39,218 nucleotides of DNA, from NCBI GenBank assembly GCA_016282375.1, contig JAEEKI010000016.1:1-39218 (forward strand). The letters are read 5' to 3'. This DNA comes from Caryophanales bacterium (GTDB lineage Bacteria > Bacillota_I > Bacilli_A > RF39 > UBA660). This document shows, in pieces, positions 31,221-39,218 of this stretch. How positions within the stretch are numbered: the stretch's first letter is position 1; each line of letters begins with the position of its first letter. The position numbers and the translations under genes are program-made. Under the pieces are notes generated by a model. It was not told the DNA's origin and searched no databases. It saw nothing but the letters and a program-made list of their open reading frames with translations.

Positions 31221-32984
31221 CTACATGATTTGATCGTACATTGAGAACATTGGAACCATTACGGCTAATAGAATTCCACCAACTATAACCGCTAAGAAAA
31301 CAATCATAATTGGTTCAATCAAACTCTTTAAAGCGGCAACCATGTTTTTATGTTGCTCTTGATAATAATCACTAACTCTTTGCATCATATCAGCAAGTTG
31401 TCCAGTTGATTCACCAGTAACAATCATGAAATATGCTACTTGTGGAACTGCCCAGTGATCTTTAAAGGCTTCAGAAATCTTATCACCTTTGATAATATTA
31501 TTAATGGTTCTAAATAAAATCGATTTAAATATTTCGTTTTCTGTAATCTTACTTAAAATATCAATACTATCTGTAATATAAATATTATTTCTTAGTAATG
31601 ATGCAAATGTTTTAGCAAAGATGTTTAATTCTTTATAAATAACGAGATCTTTGAAAACTGGTAAATGCATTATCAATATTTGCATTTGAATTCTTACGGC
31701 TTTTACTTTCTTGTATAAGAAGAAGACTAAAATGATAGCAGAAATTAATGCTAAAAAAACCCAAAGAATATTATGCTGTAAGAAATCACTCATTTTGATG
31801 ACCAAGCCAGTTAATCCTTTTATTTCAAGACCGTTCGTAGTATATATTTGTGTAAATTGAGGAACTACATAAACAATGATAAATGTAACTACACCAGTTG
31901 CAAAAACGGTGATAACAGCGGGATAAATAAGTGCACTACGCATTTCTTTTCTGGTAGAATTGACTTCAGTATAATACCTAACCATATCATCCAATGTCTC
32001 TTGTAAAGTACCAGTTGCTTCAGCGGCTTTAAGCATATTGATTAATAAAGCTGGAAAGTAATTGCCTTGTTTAGCTAAAGCGTTAGAAAACGATTCTCCA
32101 AGAGATAACTCATAACACAATGATTTGAATACTTTTTGAGCACTTTTATTCCTTCCAAACTGTTGTGACATAATCCTAACAGAGTCATTTAAAGTAATAC
32201 CTGCTCTTAGATATGTTGCTAATTGTGTTAAGGTAAATACTAGGTCCTTCATGCTCATTTTACGACCAAGCAATGATGAATCTTTGTATACAAAGTTGAT
32301 AAATGAACTTGTTTTAATACTATATACTTCATAGCCTTGGTTTACTAAGAAAGAGTTAATATCCAGTTTTGAAAAACCAGGCATCGTATCAGTAATTATT
32401 TTTCCATTTCCTTTAATATCACGAACAATATATTGATACATATTAGGGACTTTGCTTCGAGTAGCACCGGATGCTTGTAAATCTTTAGCAAGTTCTTCTT
32501 TCATCTTGTCATAACGGGCTAATTTTTTAGGACTATAACGATATTGTTTTACTTTACGACGTCTTTTACTAGTTCTTTCATAAAGTAGTTCGCTATCCTT
32601 CATTTCATCGGTTTTAGCTTCTTTAATGGCAACATCGAAGTTCAGTGATAAACTACTAAAGATTAATGACCAAATATCAATTAATAAAAACTTTACACCT
32701 CTTAAAGCATATAAGAGAATATAAAACCATGCTAAAAAGAAATCGACTATGATGTTAGATTGTTTTGGCAAACTAGAAGGTGTATTACCTTGTACACCAT
32801 TTTGTGCATTAATCTGAGCATTCTTAGCCGTCATAGCTTGTACTGATGTTTGCACCCCAATCGGAGTATTATTCGGTACAGATGCTTGTACTGGTGGTTG
32901 GGTACCAACTGGTAAAGTGCTTTGTACACCAGCTTGCATTGTAGTTTGCGCTGTATTTTGATTGTTATTTACGCTGCTATCCAC
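31221..32984 (-). CDS. PilC/GspF-type inner membrane protein with Q/N-rich extension
   Basis: The platform membrane protein of type IV pilus or competence pilus assembly. Two GspF domains (about 245-370 and 440-570) carry the family motifs: FTLTQLATYLRAGITLNDSV, AAEATGTLQETLDDMVRYY and MIVTGESTGQLADMMQRVSDYY, with three membrane helices. Most PilC proteins are about 400 residues; this one has 587, because of an added N-terminal part: 75 residues rich in Gln, Asn, Thr and Val with repeated GVQ, then a hydrophobic stretch (78-110) and a basic linker (RRRKVKQYRY). The start is GTG at 32984, with AGGAAAGGG upstream. No PilB-type ATPase is adjacent. Confidence 0.88.
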   Translation of the reverse strand: MDSSVNNNQNTAQTTMQAGVQSTLPVGTQPPVQASVPNNTPIGVQTSVQAMTAKNAQINAQNGVQGNTPSSLPKQSNIIVDFFLAWFYILLYALRGVKFLLIDIWSLIFSSLSLNFDVAIKEAKTDEMKDSELLYERTSKRRRKVKQYRYSPKKLARYDKMKEELAKDLQASGATRSKVPNMYQYIVRDIKGNGKIITDTMPGFSKLDINSFLVNQGYEVYSIKTSSFINFVYKDSSLLGRKMSMKDLVFTLTQLATYLRAGITLNDSVRIMSQQFGRNKSAQKVFKSLCYELSLGESFSNALAKQGNYFPALLINMLKAAEATGTLQETLDDMVRYYTEVNSTRKEMRSALIYPAVITVFATGVVTFIIVYVVPQFTQIYTTNGLEIKGLTGLVIKMSDFLQHNILWVFLALISAIILVFFLYKKVKAVRIQMQILIMHLPVFKDLVIYKELNIFAKTFASLLRNNIYITDSIDILSKITENEIFKSILFRTINNIIKGDKISEAFKDHWAVPQVAYFMIVTGESTGQLADMMQRVSDYYQEQHKNMVAALKSLIEPIMIVFLAVIVGGILLAVMVPMFSMYDQIM

Positions 32985-33161
32985 TTCATATCCCTTTCCT
33001 ATTAAAATAAGTATATCATAAATAATTGTTCTCTTCTAGTACTTAATATATAGTTTTTACATCTTTAACACTTGCATTTATTTTCTCATAAATATTTTTT
33101 AAATCGTAGAGTATTTTGGTAACCAACTTTATTTTCAAAGAAAATACATTCGTAATAAAAA
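32985..33161. other. Intergenic leader region of pilC-like gene
   Basis: No ORF with a ribosome site was seen on either strand. On the minus strand a TATACT about 35 bases before the GTG start is the only promoter-like hexamer, without a good -35. Confidence 0.4.
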
Positions 33162-33190
33162 AAGACCACTATAGAATATATAGTTGTCTT
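33162..33190 (-). terminator. Terminator after the LRR surface protein gene
   Basis: AAGAC-ACTATA pairs with TATAGT-GTCTT across 33162-33190, with one internal mismatch. Seven T follow on the minus strand. Confidence 0.85.
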
Positions 33191-33202
33191 AATAATATAT
33201 TA

Positions 33203-34798
33203 TTATGCTCCTAATGAAGTACCAGTAAATACATCCGAACCTAAAGTTCCACCATAGGCTGATGTAAACCCTGACTGTGTTGTATATGTATTACCATTAT
33301 ATATAACCGATGATAAATAAGTACAATATCTGAATGCATAATTATCAATACTTGTTACACTACTTGGTATGGTTATTGAGGTTAAACCTGTTCCTCTAAA
33401 AGCATTACTACCAACACTTGTTACACTGCTTGGAATGGTTATTGACGTTAAACTACTACAATCTTGAAATGCAATATTAGGAATTGTTGTTATATTACTT
33501 GGTAACGTTGCAGAAGTTAAATTTTTGCATCCTTGAAAAACACCGGTTCCAAGTGAAGTTACGGTATCTGGAACGGTTATCGATGTTAGGCTTGTATTAC
33601 TATAAAAAGCATAACTACCAATACTTGTTACACTACTTGGTATGGTTATTGACGTTAAACTTCTACAACCGTAAAATAAAGAATTCGGTATTGTTGTTAT
33701 ATTACTTGGTAACGTTGCAGAAGTTAAATTTTTGCAATTATTGAAAACATTGGTTCCAAGAGATGTTACACTATCTGGAATGGTTATTGATACTAAATAA
33801 GAATCAGAAAAAGCATTATTACCAATTGTGGTTACACTACTTGGAATGGTTATCGATGTTAGGCGTGTACTATTAAAAGCAGAAACGCCAATACTTGTTA
33901 CACTACTTGGAATATTTACCGATTTTAAGTAAGATAGATTATAAAAACTTCTATCACCAATCGAAGTAATTCCATTCTCAATTACAACACTTTCTATAGA
34001 ACTCCTTTTTGCATCCCATGGTTGATCAATCATTGTTGGATAATTTGGCATAGCTCCTGTTCCCATTATTTTAAGAGTGCCGTTATCATCTAATGTCCAA
34101 GTTATATCTTCATTAACGTTGCCACTTGCTATAACGGTTGTTTCAACCTCACCTGCTACACATGCGACATTCGCTATCTTAAATTTCCCTGCAAAGTTTT
34201 TTCCATCTAAAGCCGTTTGACTCGCCTTTACATTATAAACTCTACTTATTAAGTTCCATACAGCTGTACTAGTTGTGTTCCCCGCACCTGATATTTGGGC
34301 TCCACTTACAATTGTTACACTATTATTGTTATATGTTAAGGTTGATAAATCAGTTTCTTCGGTTACGATGCCAGCACCATTAATCGTATTTTCCGCATAT
34401 GTTTGAAAGGCTTGAATGGTAAATTCATTACCCGTTACGCCTGGACTATGAGTTGTATACCTATCACTACTTGTCCATTCATAAACTATATCATAGGTAC
34501 ATACCATGCTATAATCTGTATTGGGTGTAAAATTAACCGTTAAAGTTGTATTATTAGAAATAGCCGCTACATAATTAAAGGCCGCCCCATCAGCCATTTT
34601 AGCTAACGACATATTAAGGGACATATTTCCCCCAATTACATCAAACACCATATTATTTTGCTCAGTTACTGTATTGGCATTTACGACATTAGTAATATTT
34701 AAATTACCAGTTGTAAAGTAAGCATATGTAGCAAAGGCAGCAAAAGATAAAAAGACTATCACAGCTATAATCATCATAATAATATTCTGTTTTTTCAT
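33203..34798 (-). CDS. BspA-type leucine-rich-repeat surface protein
   Basis: A 531-residue protein. Residues 1-215 are nearly collinear with the protein at 1-955, including the hydrophobic segment ending FATYAYFTT. After a short linker (ITWTLDDNGTLKIMGTGAMP), residues 260-515 form about ten BspA-like LRR_5 repeats of 22-23 residues built on LTSITIPSSVTSIG-AF. Such repeats bind host or microbial ligands in gut and oral bacteria. It ends at FTGTSLGA without anchor. Neighbouring repeat units are highly similar in DNA, so unequal recombination is likely. The promoter is at 34818-34846; ribosome site AGGTGG. Confidence 0.92.
   Translation of the reverse strand: MKKQNIIMMIIAVIVFLSFAAFATYAYFTTGNLNITNVVNANTVTEQNNMVFDVIGGNMSLNMSLAKMADGAAFNYVAAISNNTTLTVNFTPNTDYSMVCTYDIVYEWTSSDRYTTHSPGVTGNEFTIQAFQTYAENTINGAGIVTEETDLSTLTYNNNSVTIVSGAQISGAGNTTSTAVWNLISRVYNVKASQTALDGKNFAGKFKIANVACVAGEVETTVIASGNVNEDITWTLDDNGTLKIMGTGAMPNYPTMIDQPWDAKRSSIESVVIENGITSIGDRSFYNLSYLKSVNIPSSVTSIGVSAFNSTRLTSITIPSSVTTIGNNAFSDSYLVSITIPDSVTSLGTNVFNNCKNLTSATLPSNITTIPNSLFYGCRSLTSITIPSSVTSIGSYAFYSNTSLTSITVPDTVTSLGTGVFQGCKNLTSATLPSNITTIPNIAFQDCSSLTSITIPSSVTSVGSNAFRGTGLTSITIPSSVTSIDNYAFRYCTYLSSVIYNGNTYTTQSGFTSAYGGTLGSDVFTGTSLGA
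33340..33960. repeat. LRR-coding tandem DNA repeats
   Basis: Units of about 66-69 bp coding for LRR_5 repeats. A higher-order pair is visible: the block near 33480-33560 (TTACTTGGTAACGTTGCAGA and following) recurs near 33690-33770 with few changes. Confidence 0.8.
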
Positions 34799-34817
34799 AT
34801 TACCACCTATTATAGTA

Positions 34818-34846
34818 AGTATACACTATGTATATGTTTTTCGCAA
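34818..34846 (-). promoter_or_regulatory. Promoter of the LRR surface protein
   Basis: Minus-strand TTGCGA (complement of 34841-34846), 17-base spacer, TATACT (complement of 34818-34823). Confidence 0.6.
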
Positions 34847-34895
34847 GTTAAATCATTGTTATTTAAAGCACGCATATAATGTTGTAGGAGGCTTT

Positions 34896-35132
34896 ATGAA
34901 TAATTCTTTTCTTTCGTTTAATAAGATAGTATCTGGACTATCTAATTCATTAAATATTGCCAATAAATTAATTCCTCTTTATGAAAAAGGTAAACCTCTT
35001 CTTAAAAATGTCAAAAATCTAATTAGTCTTTTGACAAATAATGTCAATACCAATAAAAAAAGCATTACTCCTCAAAATAACGCTTCTTCATTTAATAAGA
35101 TAAAATTTAATAATCCTACTTTCTTTAAATAG
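34896..35132 (+). CDS. YqfQ-like small protein
   Basis: A 78-residue protein. The segment GLSNSLNIANKLIPLYEKGKPLLKNVKNLISLL resembles the conserved part of YqfQ/VrrA proteins (SNTQxVLxxA...PLVKNLPAMWKLY). In Bacillus yqfQ lies in the same neighbourhood as dnaG, sigA and yqfN, which supports the match. The tail is rich in Asn and Lys. TAGGAGG lies seven bases before the ATG, with a CATATAAT further upstream. Eight bases of its 3' end overlap trmK on the other strand. Role unknown, possibly spore-related. Confidence 0.65.
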   Translation: MNNSFLSFNKIVSGLSNSLNIANKLIPLYEKGKPLLKNVKNLISLLTNNVNTNKKSITPQNNASSFNKIKFNNPTFFK

Positions 35133-35742
35133 TTAGTATTCTTAATATTAATAAGTCACCTATTAAACTAATCTTTTTAGAAATATTGGCTTTTTTGAAA
35201 ATACTTTTAGTCTTGTTATATAAGTATTTATAGTAATCTTTATCATTACTGATTCCAAATTTCAATCTAGTTGTTGTTAGTTTTTGAAAACCTTTCTCAT
35301 ATGAAATAATATCATAATACTGATTATTTTCTTGAACTACTATTTCGCTTGCAATCTTATAACCCCGTTTATTCATATATTTTCTTAATTCATATAGTTC
35401 ATTATTAGAACTTAAAATAATATTATTAGGAAGTTCTTTAACATCTAAAATCTTAATTATTGTGTTAGTTCCCATACCACTGATGATTAAAGTATCATAT
35501 TGATCATCGATACCATTTAGTCCATCAGTACAAATTAATTTGATATCACGAATATTTTCTTTTTCAAGATTTCGTTTAGCACCCTCGAGTGCTTTAGAAC
35601 TAACATCCGTGGCAATAATTTGCTTAGATATTTTATTTTGGTACAAATAAATAGGCAAATAAGCATGATCGGTACCCACATCTAAGACCTTAGCATCCTG
35701 TTTAACTAAACTAGCAATTGTTATTAATCGCTTTTTCAGCAT
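35125..35742 (-). CDS. trmK: tRNA (adenine-22-N1)-methyltransferase TrmK
   Basis: It methylates A22 in the D-arm of tRNAs with S-adenosylmethionine. The Rossmann-type core has VLDVGTDHAYLPIYLY, then IIATDVSSKALEGAKRNLE, and ISGMGTNTIIKIL, which is the TrmK/YqfN signature. The length of 205 is slightly short of the usual ~230. Its start overlaps the rpoD stop, matching the Bacillus order dnaG-sigA-yqfN and indicating co-transcription. Confidence 0.92.
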   Translation of the reverse strand: MLKKRLITIASLVKQDAKVLDVGTDHAYLPIYLYQNKISKQIIATDVSSKALEGAKRNLEKENIRDIKLICTDGLNGIDDQYDTLIISGMGTNTIIKILDVKELPNNIILSSNNELYELRKYMNKRGYKIASEIVVQENNQYYDIISYEKGFQKLTTTRLKFGISNDKDYYKYLYNKTKSIFKKANISKKISLIGDLLILRILTI

Positions 35743-36842
35743 TATTCCTCCATAAAGTCTTTTAGTTTCTTAGCACGAGAGGGATGACGAAGTTTACGTA
35801 AGGCTTTAGCTTCGATTTGACGAATTCTTTCTCTTGTTACATTAAACTTCTTACCTACTTCTTCAAGAGTATGACATGTACCATCGATTAAACCAAATCT
35901 TAATTCTAATACTTCTTGTTCTCTTGGTTGAAGACTCATTAACACTTGACGAATCTCTTCTTTTAAGATTTCATTTTCAGTATATTCTTCTGGAGAAAGA
36001 CTACTTTCATCTTTTAAGAAATCACCTAAATGGGAATCATCCTCTTCCCCGATTGGTGTTTCTAAAGAGACTGGATCTTGGGAAATCTTAATAACTTCTC
36101 TTACTTTTTCAACACTTAAGTTCATTTTCTTCGCTAATTCTTCATCAGAGGGTTCACGATTTAGTTCCAAAGTAAGTTGTCTTTGGATACGAACCATTTT
36201 ATTAATTGTTTCAACCATATGGACAGGTACTCTGATGGTTCTTGCTTGATCAGCAAGGGCACGCGTAATTGCTTGTCTAATCCACCAAGTTGCATAGGTA
36301 GAAAACTTATATCCTCTTTCAGAATCAAACTTATCAACAGCTTTCATTAAGCCAATATTACCTTCTTGAATTAGGTCTAAGAATAATAAACCTCTTCCAA
36401 CATATCTTTTGGCAATGGATACAACCAAACGTAAGTTACTTTCGGCTAAAATACGCTTAGCTTCTTCATCATTTTCATTAATTCTTACTGATAAAGCTTG
36501 TTCTTCCTCAGGCGTTAAAAGTGAAATACGTCCAATTTCTTTTAAGTACATCCGAACTGGATCATTGATATTGATATCCTTCGTTATTTCTTCATCATCA
36601 AGTAATATTGGTTCCTCTTCTTCAAGTTTTCTTTGAGTTCCCCCATCTTCATCAACATCAGCTTGAGATAAAACCGTAATGCTTTGTTCAATTAATCGAT
36701 TATATAATTCATCTAATGAATCACTGTCGATATCAAGTCCTTTTAACTTGTTAGCTAATTGTTCATAGGTAATATAACCTTTCTCTTTACCTTCCGCAAT
36801 TAACTCTTCTTCTCTTTCCTTAAATGTTTTAATTTCCTTCAT
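35742..36842 (-). CDS. rpoD: Primary sigma factor RpoD/SigA
   Basis: The housekeeping sigma factor of RNA polymerase. Region 1.2 is [21 protein letters not shown]. Region 2 carries [17 protein letters not shown], and [14 protein letters not shown] contacts the -10. Region 3 follows, and region 4 has [20 protein letters not shown] for the -35. The start at 36842 is chosen because GGGAG lies nine bases upstream; a GTG at 36851 would remove that site. This gives 366 residues, the Gram-positive size. The start lies inside the end of dnaG (14-base overlap), so expression is coupled. The TTGACA/TATAAT-like promoters seen here fit this factor. Confidence 0.98.
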   Translation of the reverse strand: MKEIKTFKEREEELIAEGKEKGYITYEQLANKLKGLDIDSDSLDELYNRLIEQSITVLSQADVDEDGGTQRKLEEEEPILLDDEEITKDININDPVRMYLKEIGRISLLTPEEEQALSVRINENDEEAKRILAESNLRLVVSIAKRYVGRGLLFLDLIQEGNIGLMKAVDKFDSERGYKFSTYATWWIRQAITRALADQARTIRVPVHMVETINKMVRIQRQLTLELNREPSDEELAKKMNLSVEKVREVIKISQDPVSLETPIGEEDDSHLGDFLKDESSLSPEEYTENEILKEEIRQVLMSLQPREQEVLELRFGLIDGTCHTLEEVGKKFNVTRERIRQIEAKALRKLRHPSRAKKLKDFMEE

Positions 36843-38571
36843 TAATACCACTCCCTTTTTTTAATTCAGTTAATCTTTCCATTAATTCAATTTTCTTGGC
36901 AACATCTAGTTCATTTTTAATTTTAAACTTTAGTTCTTTGATTTCTTCTTCATCAATGCATTTAATCACGGCACTTAGTATATCACAAAATTCTTTAGTG
37001 TCGATATTTTCTTTATTATTGGCCATTATTATTTCATTAACATAGTTGGATATTTCTTCATCATTTACCACATAATCAATAAATGAAGCAATACTTATTT
37101 CATGATACTTATTTATGTAATCTCCAATTAAATGTACGGTATCTCGTTCTTTTTTCTCTCTTAAAAAGCCAAGTTTTTCCATAAATATCTTATAATATGA
37201 CGCATCTAGTAACATTGCATAAATGAGTTGCATGACCGAAACAGTATATTTACTTTTCTTTACTGTTTGTTTGACTTCTGGAATTTTTACTGGCTCTTTT
37301 TTAAGAGGCGTTAAGCCTTTTTTTAAGTATTCAACATCAATATTGTATTCTTTACTAATCTTGCCAATAAACAACTCTCTTTCTAATTCAGAGGCATGAT
37401 TTAAGCAAGCCATAACATCTTTTATATAAACCGTTAATTCCTCGATATTATCAAGATTCTTATCATGTTTTAAATACTCTATTTTAAAATCCAAATACTT
37501 TTGCGCATATTTAATATTATCATTTAATTTATCGGTACCAAACTTACGAATATATTCATCTGGATCTTTCGCTCCACTTAAACGAACAACATATAAGTCC
37601 ACTCCCGAAGTATATAACTCATCACCCACAGAGATGGTTGCATTTTGACCAGCATCATCGCTATCCAACATTAATATAATCTTACAATTAAGTTTCTTAA
37701 GATAGTCAATTTGTACTTTAGAGATAACAACCCCCATTAGAGCACAAACATTTTTAATACCTCGAGTTGCTAAACTAATCGCATCCATATTACCTTCGAC
37801 AATCAGCATTTGTTTTTGCAATCGAGCGCTATCTTTAGCGTTGTAATAGTTAAATAAAATATTGCTTTTTTTATAGATTATTGTTTCTTTAGAATTAATA
37901 TATTTATTCTTTTCATTAGTTAAGTAACATCGTCCGGTATATCCTACTAGATTACCCTGCATATCATGAAGGGGAATCATTATTCGATTGGTAAACATAT
38001 CATAATAATCAATACCGTTTTTATTTAATAACCCAACTTCATAAGCCTTTTCTAAGTTAAGATTTTTATTAGTTAAAAACTTAGTAAGTTTATTACCATC
38101 TTCGGATAAACCAATCTTAAATTCATTAATAATATTATCATCGATTCCTCGACTCAAAAGATATTTTTTCGCTTCAAGACCATTTTCAGAAGCTAAATTA
38201 TTTTGGTAAAACTTACAAGAATAATCCATTATTTCATATTCTGTTTTAAATTTAGCGTTACTACTAGAGGTAACTTTATAATCAAAAGCAATACCACATT
38301 TATTGGCTACAATTTTAACTGCTTCAGGATAGGAAACATTTTCAAATTTTTGAACAAAACTAAAAACGTTACCACCAGTGTTACAAACAAAGCACTTAAA
38401 GATATTTAATTTTGTTGAAACATGCATGCTTGGTGAATGATCATCATGAAAAGGACACATGCCAACGTAGTCGCTACCGCTTTTATTAAGAGTTATATAA
38501 CTGCCAATAATATCGACGATATTTGCTTCATTTTTAATACGATTTAATTCTTCTTCACTTATATACGCCAT
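36829..38571 (-). CDS. dnaG: DNA primase DnaG
   Basis: It makes RNA primers for replication with the helicase DnaB. The N-terminal zinc finger is of CHC2 type (Cys39, His42, Cys60, Cys63). The TOPRIM catalytic domain has [12 protein letters not shown] and MLDSDDAG. The C-terminal helicase-binding domain is weakly conserved, as usual. The length of 580 is normal. AGGGG precedes the ATG. dnaG, rpoD and trmK form an operon. A hairpin (38597-38620) lies in the leader. Confidence 0.97.
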   Translation of the reverse strand: MAYISEEELNRIKNEANIVDIIGSYITLNKSGSDYVGMCPFHDDHSPSMHVSTKLNIFKCFVCNTGGNVFSFVQKFENVSYPEAVKIVANKCGIAFDYKVTSSSNAKFKTEYEIMDYSCKFYQNNLASENGLEAKKYLLSRGIDDNIINEFKIGLSEDGNKLTKFLTNKNLNLEKAYEVGLLNKNGIDYYDMFTNRIMIPLHDMQGNLVGYTGRCYLTNEKNKYINSKETIIYKKSNILFNYYNAKDSARLQKQMLIVEGNMDAISLATRGIKNVCALMGVVISKVQIDYLKKLNCKIILMLDSDDAGQNATISVGDELYTSGVDLYVVRLSGAKDPDEYIRKFGTDKLNDNIKYAQKYLDFKIEYLKHDKNLDNIEELTVYIKDVMACLNHASELERELFIGKISKEYNIDVEYLKKGLTPLKKEPVKIPEVKQTVKKSKYTVSVMQLIYAMLLDASYYKIFMEKLGFLREKKERDTVHLIGDYINKYHEISIASFIDYVVNDEEISNYVNEIIMANNKENIDTKEFCDILSAVIKCIDEEEIKELKFKIKNELDVAKKIELMERLTELKKGSGINEGN

Positions 38572-38596
38572 TTTATCCCCTACAACCTTATATATT

Positions 38597-38625
38597 AAAG
38601 GAAACCCTCTAATTTCCTTTTTTTT
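38597..38625 (+). terminator. Plus-oriented terminator-like hairpin in dnaG leader
   Basis: AAAGGAAA (38597-38604) pairs perfectly with TTTCCTTT (38613-38620) and is followed on the plus strand by five more T. No plus-strand gene lies upstream to use it. On the minus strand it would be a leader hairpin about 25 bases before the dnaG start. Confidence 0.45.
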
Positions 38626-38636
38626 AATGCAAAAAA

Positions 38637-38671
38637 AGCCAATTTTTATCTAAAAATAGATAATATTGGCT
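38637..38671 (-). terminator. Terminator after sortase-like gene
   Basis: AGCCAAT (38637-38643) pairs with ATTGGCT (38665-38671), with an inner TATCTA/TAGATA stem. Seven T follow on the minus strand. Confidence 0.8.
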
Positions 38672-39132
38672 AATTTAGCGCTAATTATGAGTTGTTTTTG
38701 CATATCATATTTATCGCAAGTAATGAGATATAGATAGTTTTTATCATTGGGTATCACAACCTTACTATATTTCTTATAATAGGTTATATCATTGATTAAA
38801 TATTCTTCGATGATATTATTATGATATATCTTAATCATACTATTTAGCTTTAAATACTCTAATTCATTAAAGAGTGCTAAAGGACCAGTCCCTGAATGAC
38901 CAGATATAATCATTGGTCCACCCTTTTGAGAAATATCACTTAATTCTAGTCCATCATCTAAAGTACTATCTTTTGAAAAATAAATATGCAAATTGATATC
39001 ATCAATTTCAATAATGTAACCGCTTTCATTATAGGTATCTTTTAATGATAATGGCTGAGGATAAAAACTATTAATTAATAAAAGTATTTTTAGCCACGAA
39101 AGAAATCGTTTCTTCACTACTTTCAGATTCAT
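38650..39132 (-). CDS. Small sortase-like protein, catalytic Arg not evident
   Basis: A 160-residue protein with an N-terminal membrane segment (FLSWLKILLLINSF). The core has the sortase His (MIISGHSGTGPLALFNELEYL) and Cys (LYLITCDKYD). Sortases keep an arginine just before the last strand (R-L-x-V); here the place reads QKQLIISAK, so the third catalytic residue is missing or replaced by Lys or Gln. The sequence between His and Cys fits the beta-barrel fold of class A/D/E enzymes better than class B. The gene start overlaps the preceding frame by 62 bases. A later GTG start is possible but has no better ribosome site. Activity is uncertain. Confidence 0.72.
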   Translation of the reverse strand: MNLKVVKKRFLSWLKILLLINSFYPQPLSLKDTYNESGYIIEIDDINLHIYFSKDSTLDDGLELSDISQKGGPMIISGHSGTGPLALFNELEYLKLNSMIKIYHNNIIEEYLINDITYYKKYSKVVIPNDKNYLYLITCDKYDMQKQLIISAKLANIIYF

Positions 39133-39218
39133 TTAAAAAAACTTCTTCTTTCTTAGTAAGATGAATATCTAAAGATAAATGGTCATTGATAAAGAAATCT
39201 TCTTGATAGTTCTCAAAA
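39071..39218 (-). CDS. C-terminal tail of an unidentified gene, cut at window end
   Basis: A frame is open from the window edge (first full codon at 39217) to TAA at 39071-39073 and gives 48 residues, FENYQEDFFINDHLSL at the start and ETISFVAKNTFIN at the end, acidic and rich in Ser and Glu. The segment is too short to assign. It overlaps the start of the sortase-like gene in another frame. Confidence 0.5.
   Translation of the reverse strand, partial: FENYQEDFFINDHLSLDIHLTKKEEVFLNESESSEETISFVAKNTFIN

Noticed and set aside
32985-33161. A riboswitch or T-box upstream of the pilC-like gene
   Set aside because: No T-box sequence or conserved riboswitch core was found, and no strong paired leader apart from the terminator of the previous gene.
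33484-33744. Plus-strand frame with repeated LLYYLVTLQKLNFC-like units
   Set aside because: It is the mirror of the LRR DNA repeats; repetition comes from the coding strand.
14866-34798. Reading the hydrophobic N-termini of the surface proteins as type IV prepilins
   Set aside because: There is no short leader ending in Gly followed by a hydrophobic stretch with Glu at position 5; the segments end in AT(Y/F)AY-like motifs typical of TasA-like signals.

Overview
The window is AT-rich, densely packed DNA from a low-GC Gram-positive bacterium. Most genes lie on the minus strand. The Bacillus-type housekeeping blocks (dnaG-rpoD-trmK-yqfQ-like; spoIVA near the HU gene; obg; mnmA), the SpoIVA and SpoVIF proteins, and the Shine-Dalgarno-rich starts point to a spore-forming member of the Bacilli, probably an uncultured gut lineage of the Erysipelotrichia/RF39 type. 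That placement is an inference from gene content and composition only.

Layout. 1-3.0 kb: a surface protein cut by the window edge and a two-gene rnfC/rnfD-like pair whose usual cofactor motifs are missing. 3.1-4.13 kb: three tandem ~340-bp repeats. Each encodes a 27-residue, almost purely hydrophobic peptide on the plus strand, with its own sigma-A-like promoter and a convergent minus-strand promoter and terminator that predict a ~110-nt antisense RNA over the 3' end. This looks like an unnamed type I toxin-antitoxin array and is the most novel item here. 4.1-6.3 kb: uvrC and a short YigZ/IMPACT protein. 6.3-10.2 kb: a class B sortase, an NPNTG-anchored protein and a large secreted partner. 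10.4-14.8 kb: tRNA-Arg(CCU), HU, a possible transglutaminase-fold protein, spoIVA, spoVIF and trigger factor. 14.9-21.3 kb: two surface proteins, an AI-2E-type permease, an ftsW/rodA-type gene, a YjcZ-like small protein and peptide deformylase. 21.3-25.1 kb: a three-gene phosphorelay (HPt, receiver plus degenerate HD-GYP, hybrid histidine kinase). 25.2-30.5 kb: a surface protein, a DUF192 protein, obg, a YfcE-type phosphoesterase, a PRC-barrel protein, mnmA and a possible SpoIIM relative. 30.4-34.8 kb: a DUF4044-like miniprotein, prepilin peptidase, a PilC/GspF protein and a BspA-type leucine-rich-repeat surface protein. 34.9-39.2 kb: yqfQ-like, trmK, rpoD, dnaG, a small degenerate sortase-like protein and the tail of a cut gene.

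Common themes. Much of the window serves the cell surface: five related proteins have a hydrophobic N-terminus ending in an AT(Y/F)AY-like motif, and three of them share exchangeable modules. Two sortase-type proteins and two pilus or secretion genes add to this. The other theme is sporulation (SpoIVA, SpoVIF, and more tentatively YjcZ-, YmxH-, YqfQ- and SpoIIM-like proteins). The phosphorelay sits between two surface-protein genes and could control them, but the sequence does not prove it. Every function below was read from motifs without database searches.
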